This document shows positions 28,087 through 28,388 of a stretch of DNA of 28,388 bases, one piece after another. The translations under genes and the position numbers were made by a program. This DNA is from Emmonsiellopsis sp. PD_33 (lineage: Eukaryota; Ascomycota; Eurotiomycetes; Onygenales; Ajellomycetaceae), in contig JANTQF010000414.1 in the NCBI GenBank assembly GCA_032988165.1, positions 1-28,388 of the forward strand. The letters are read 5' to 3'. Every line of letters begins with the position of its first letter. The first letter of the stretch is position 1. The notes under the pieces are model-generated. The model was not told where the DNA came from and searched no databases. It worked only from the letters and a program-made list of their open reading frames with translations.

Positions 28087-28388
28087 CCCTGGCGATCTCA
28101 ACTGCTGACATCAGATCTGATCTTCAACTGCCAGATCGATCTCTCTCGTCGCTTCAAGTTGTCGTCGAACTGTTGAGGAACCTACTATTCAACTTCCAAG
28201 TGTTCATCTGCTAATTTATCCTTAGATCGACTTCCCGTTCATCCGTCTATCTTCGGGCTATCTTCAAACACTCGTCTCCGCAAGCAAGGATCTTTAATAT
28301 TGCTGTGGACCCCGAATTCCACGCCCACAAACTGCCCAAACTGCCGTGTTGATTCATCCCATATTCCCATTGCGTTCTCTGTCCTCGA
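28087..28388 (+). promoter_or_regulatory. Likely leader/promoter of a gene beyond the right edge
   Basis: The stretch is pyrimidine-rich on the plus strand (CTCTCTCGTCGCTTCAAG, CTTCAAACACTCGTCTCCGC), in the style of ascomycete 5' leaders. No ATG with a long frame follows before the window ends. At its left border ACTATTTAA occurs twice, 14 nt apart (28064 and 28078). Confidence 0.3.

Overview
This window is nuclear DNA of a filamentous ascomycete fungus, most likely Eurotiomycetes (Onygenales or Eurotiales; the order is a guess from protein resemblance). The genes are monocistronic and most are cut by short spliceosomal introns, mainly 54-145 nt, with GTATGT/GTAAGT-like donors and CTAA-type branch points. 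The proteins (five-knuckle Air1/2 type, ORMDL, YOR131C-like HAD, fungal AtuA type) are typical of Pezizomycotina. No rRNA, tRNA, CRISPR or bacterial operon structure was seen.

Layout. Positions 402-1600 (minus) hold a five-exon short-chain dehydrogenase with a presequence-like N-terminus. It is divergent, across about 2 kb with no confident gene, from a four-exon AtuA/DUF1446 protein (3629-5634, plus). An F-box-like protein follows (6647-7726, plus). Its leader contains a strong inverted repeat and a probable intron, and a diverged 153-bp tandem duplication lies just after its stop. Next come an unrecognised conserved-looking 564-aa protein (8032-9787, minus) and a five-exon HAD phosphatase (10085-11383, plus). 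The HAD gene converges on a zinc-knuckle protein resembling the TRAMP subunit Air1/Air2 (11788-13894, minus). That gene is divergent from an ORMDL sphingolipid regulator (14848-15618, plus). About 1.8 kb of non-coding DNA separates ORMDL from a convergent gene for a very long, disordered Ser/Arg-rich protein of 1658 aa (17395-22502, minus).

The right third, from about 23 kb, looks like accessory and decaying sequence. It holds a broken gene with a possible PD-(D/E)xK-like core (24013-25398), a probable solo LTR (25998-26185) with an 18-bp perfect palindrome beside it, an AT-rich stretch with no recognised gene, and the remnant of a Pth11-like fungal rhodopsin-domain protein (27299-27943) that lacks its first helices and an internal block. 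The last 300 bp look like the promoter or leader of a plus-strand gene outside the window.

The housekeeping genes in the middle (TRAMP RNA surveillance, sphingolipid control, HAD hydrolase) do not form a pathway with one another. The only plausible functional pairing is the divergent dehydrogenase/AtuA pair, which could be catabolic. No clearly new defence or mobile system is evident. The most interesting items are the fungal two-domain AtuA protein, the gene relics in the right arm, and several unexplained palindromes and repeats in gene leaders and flanks. All exon joins were worked out by eye from splice consensus, reading phase and family resemblance; none was checked against RNA or a database.
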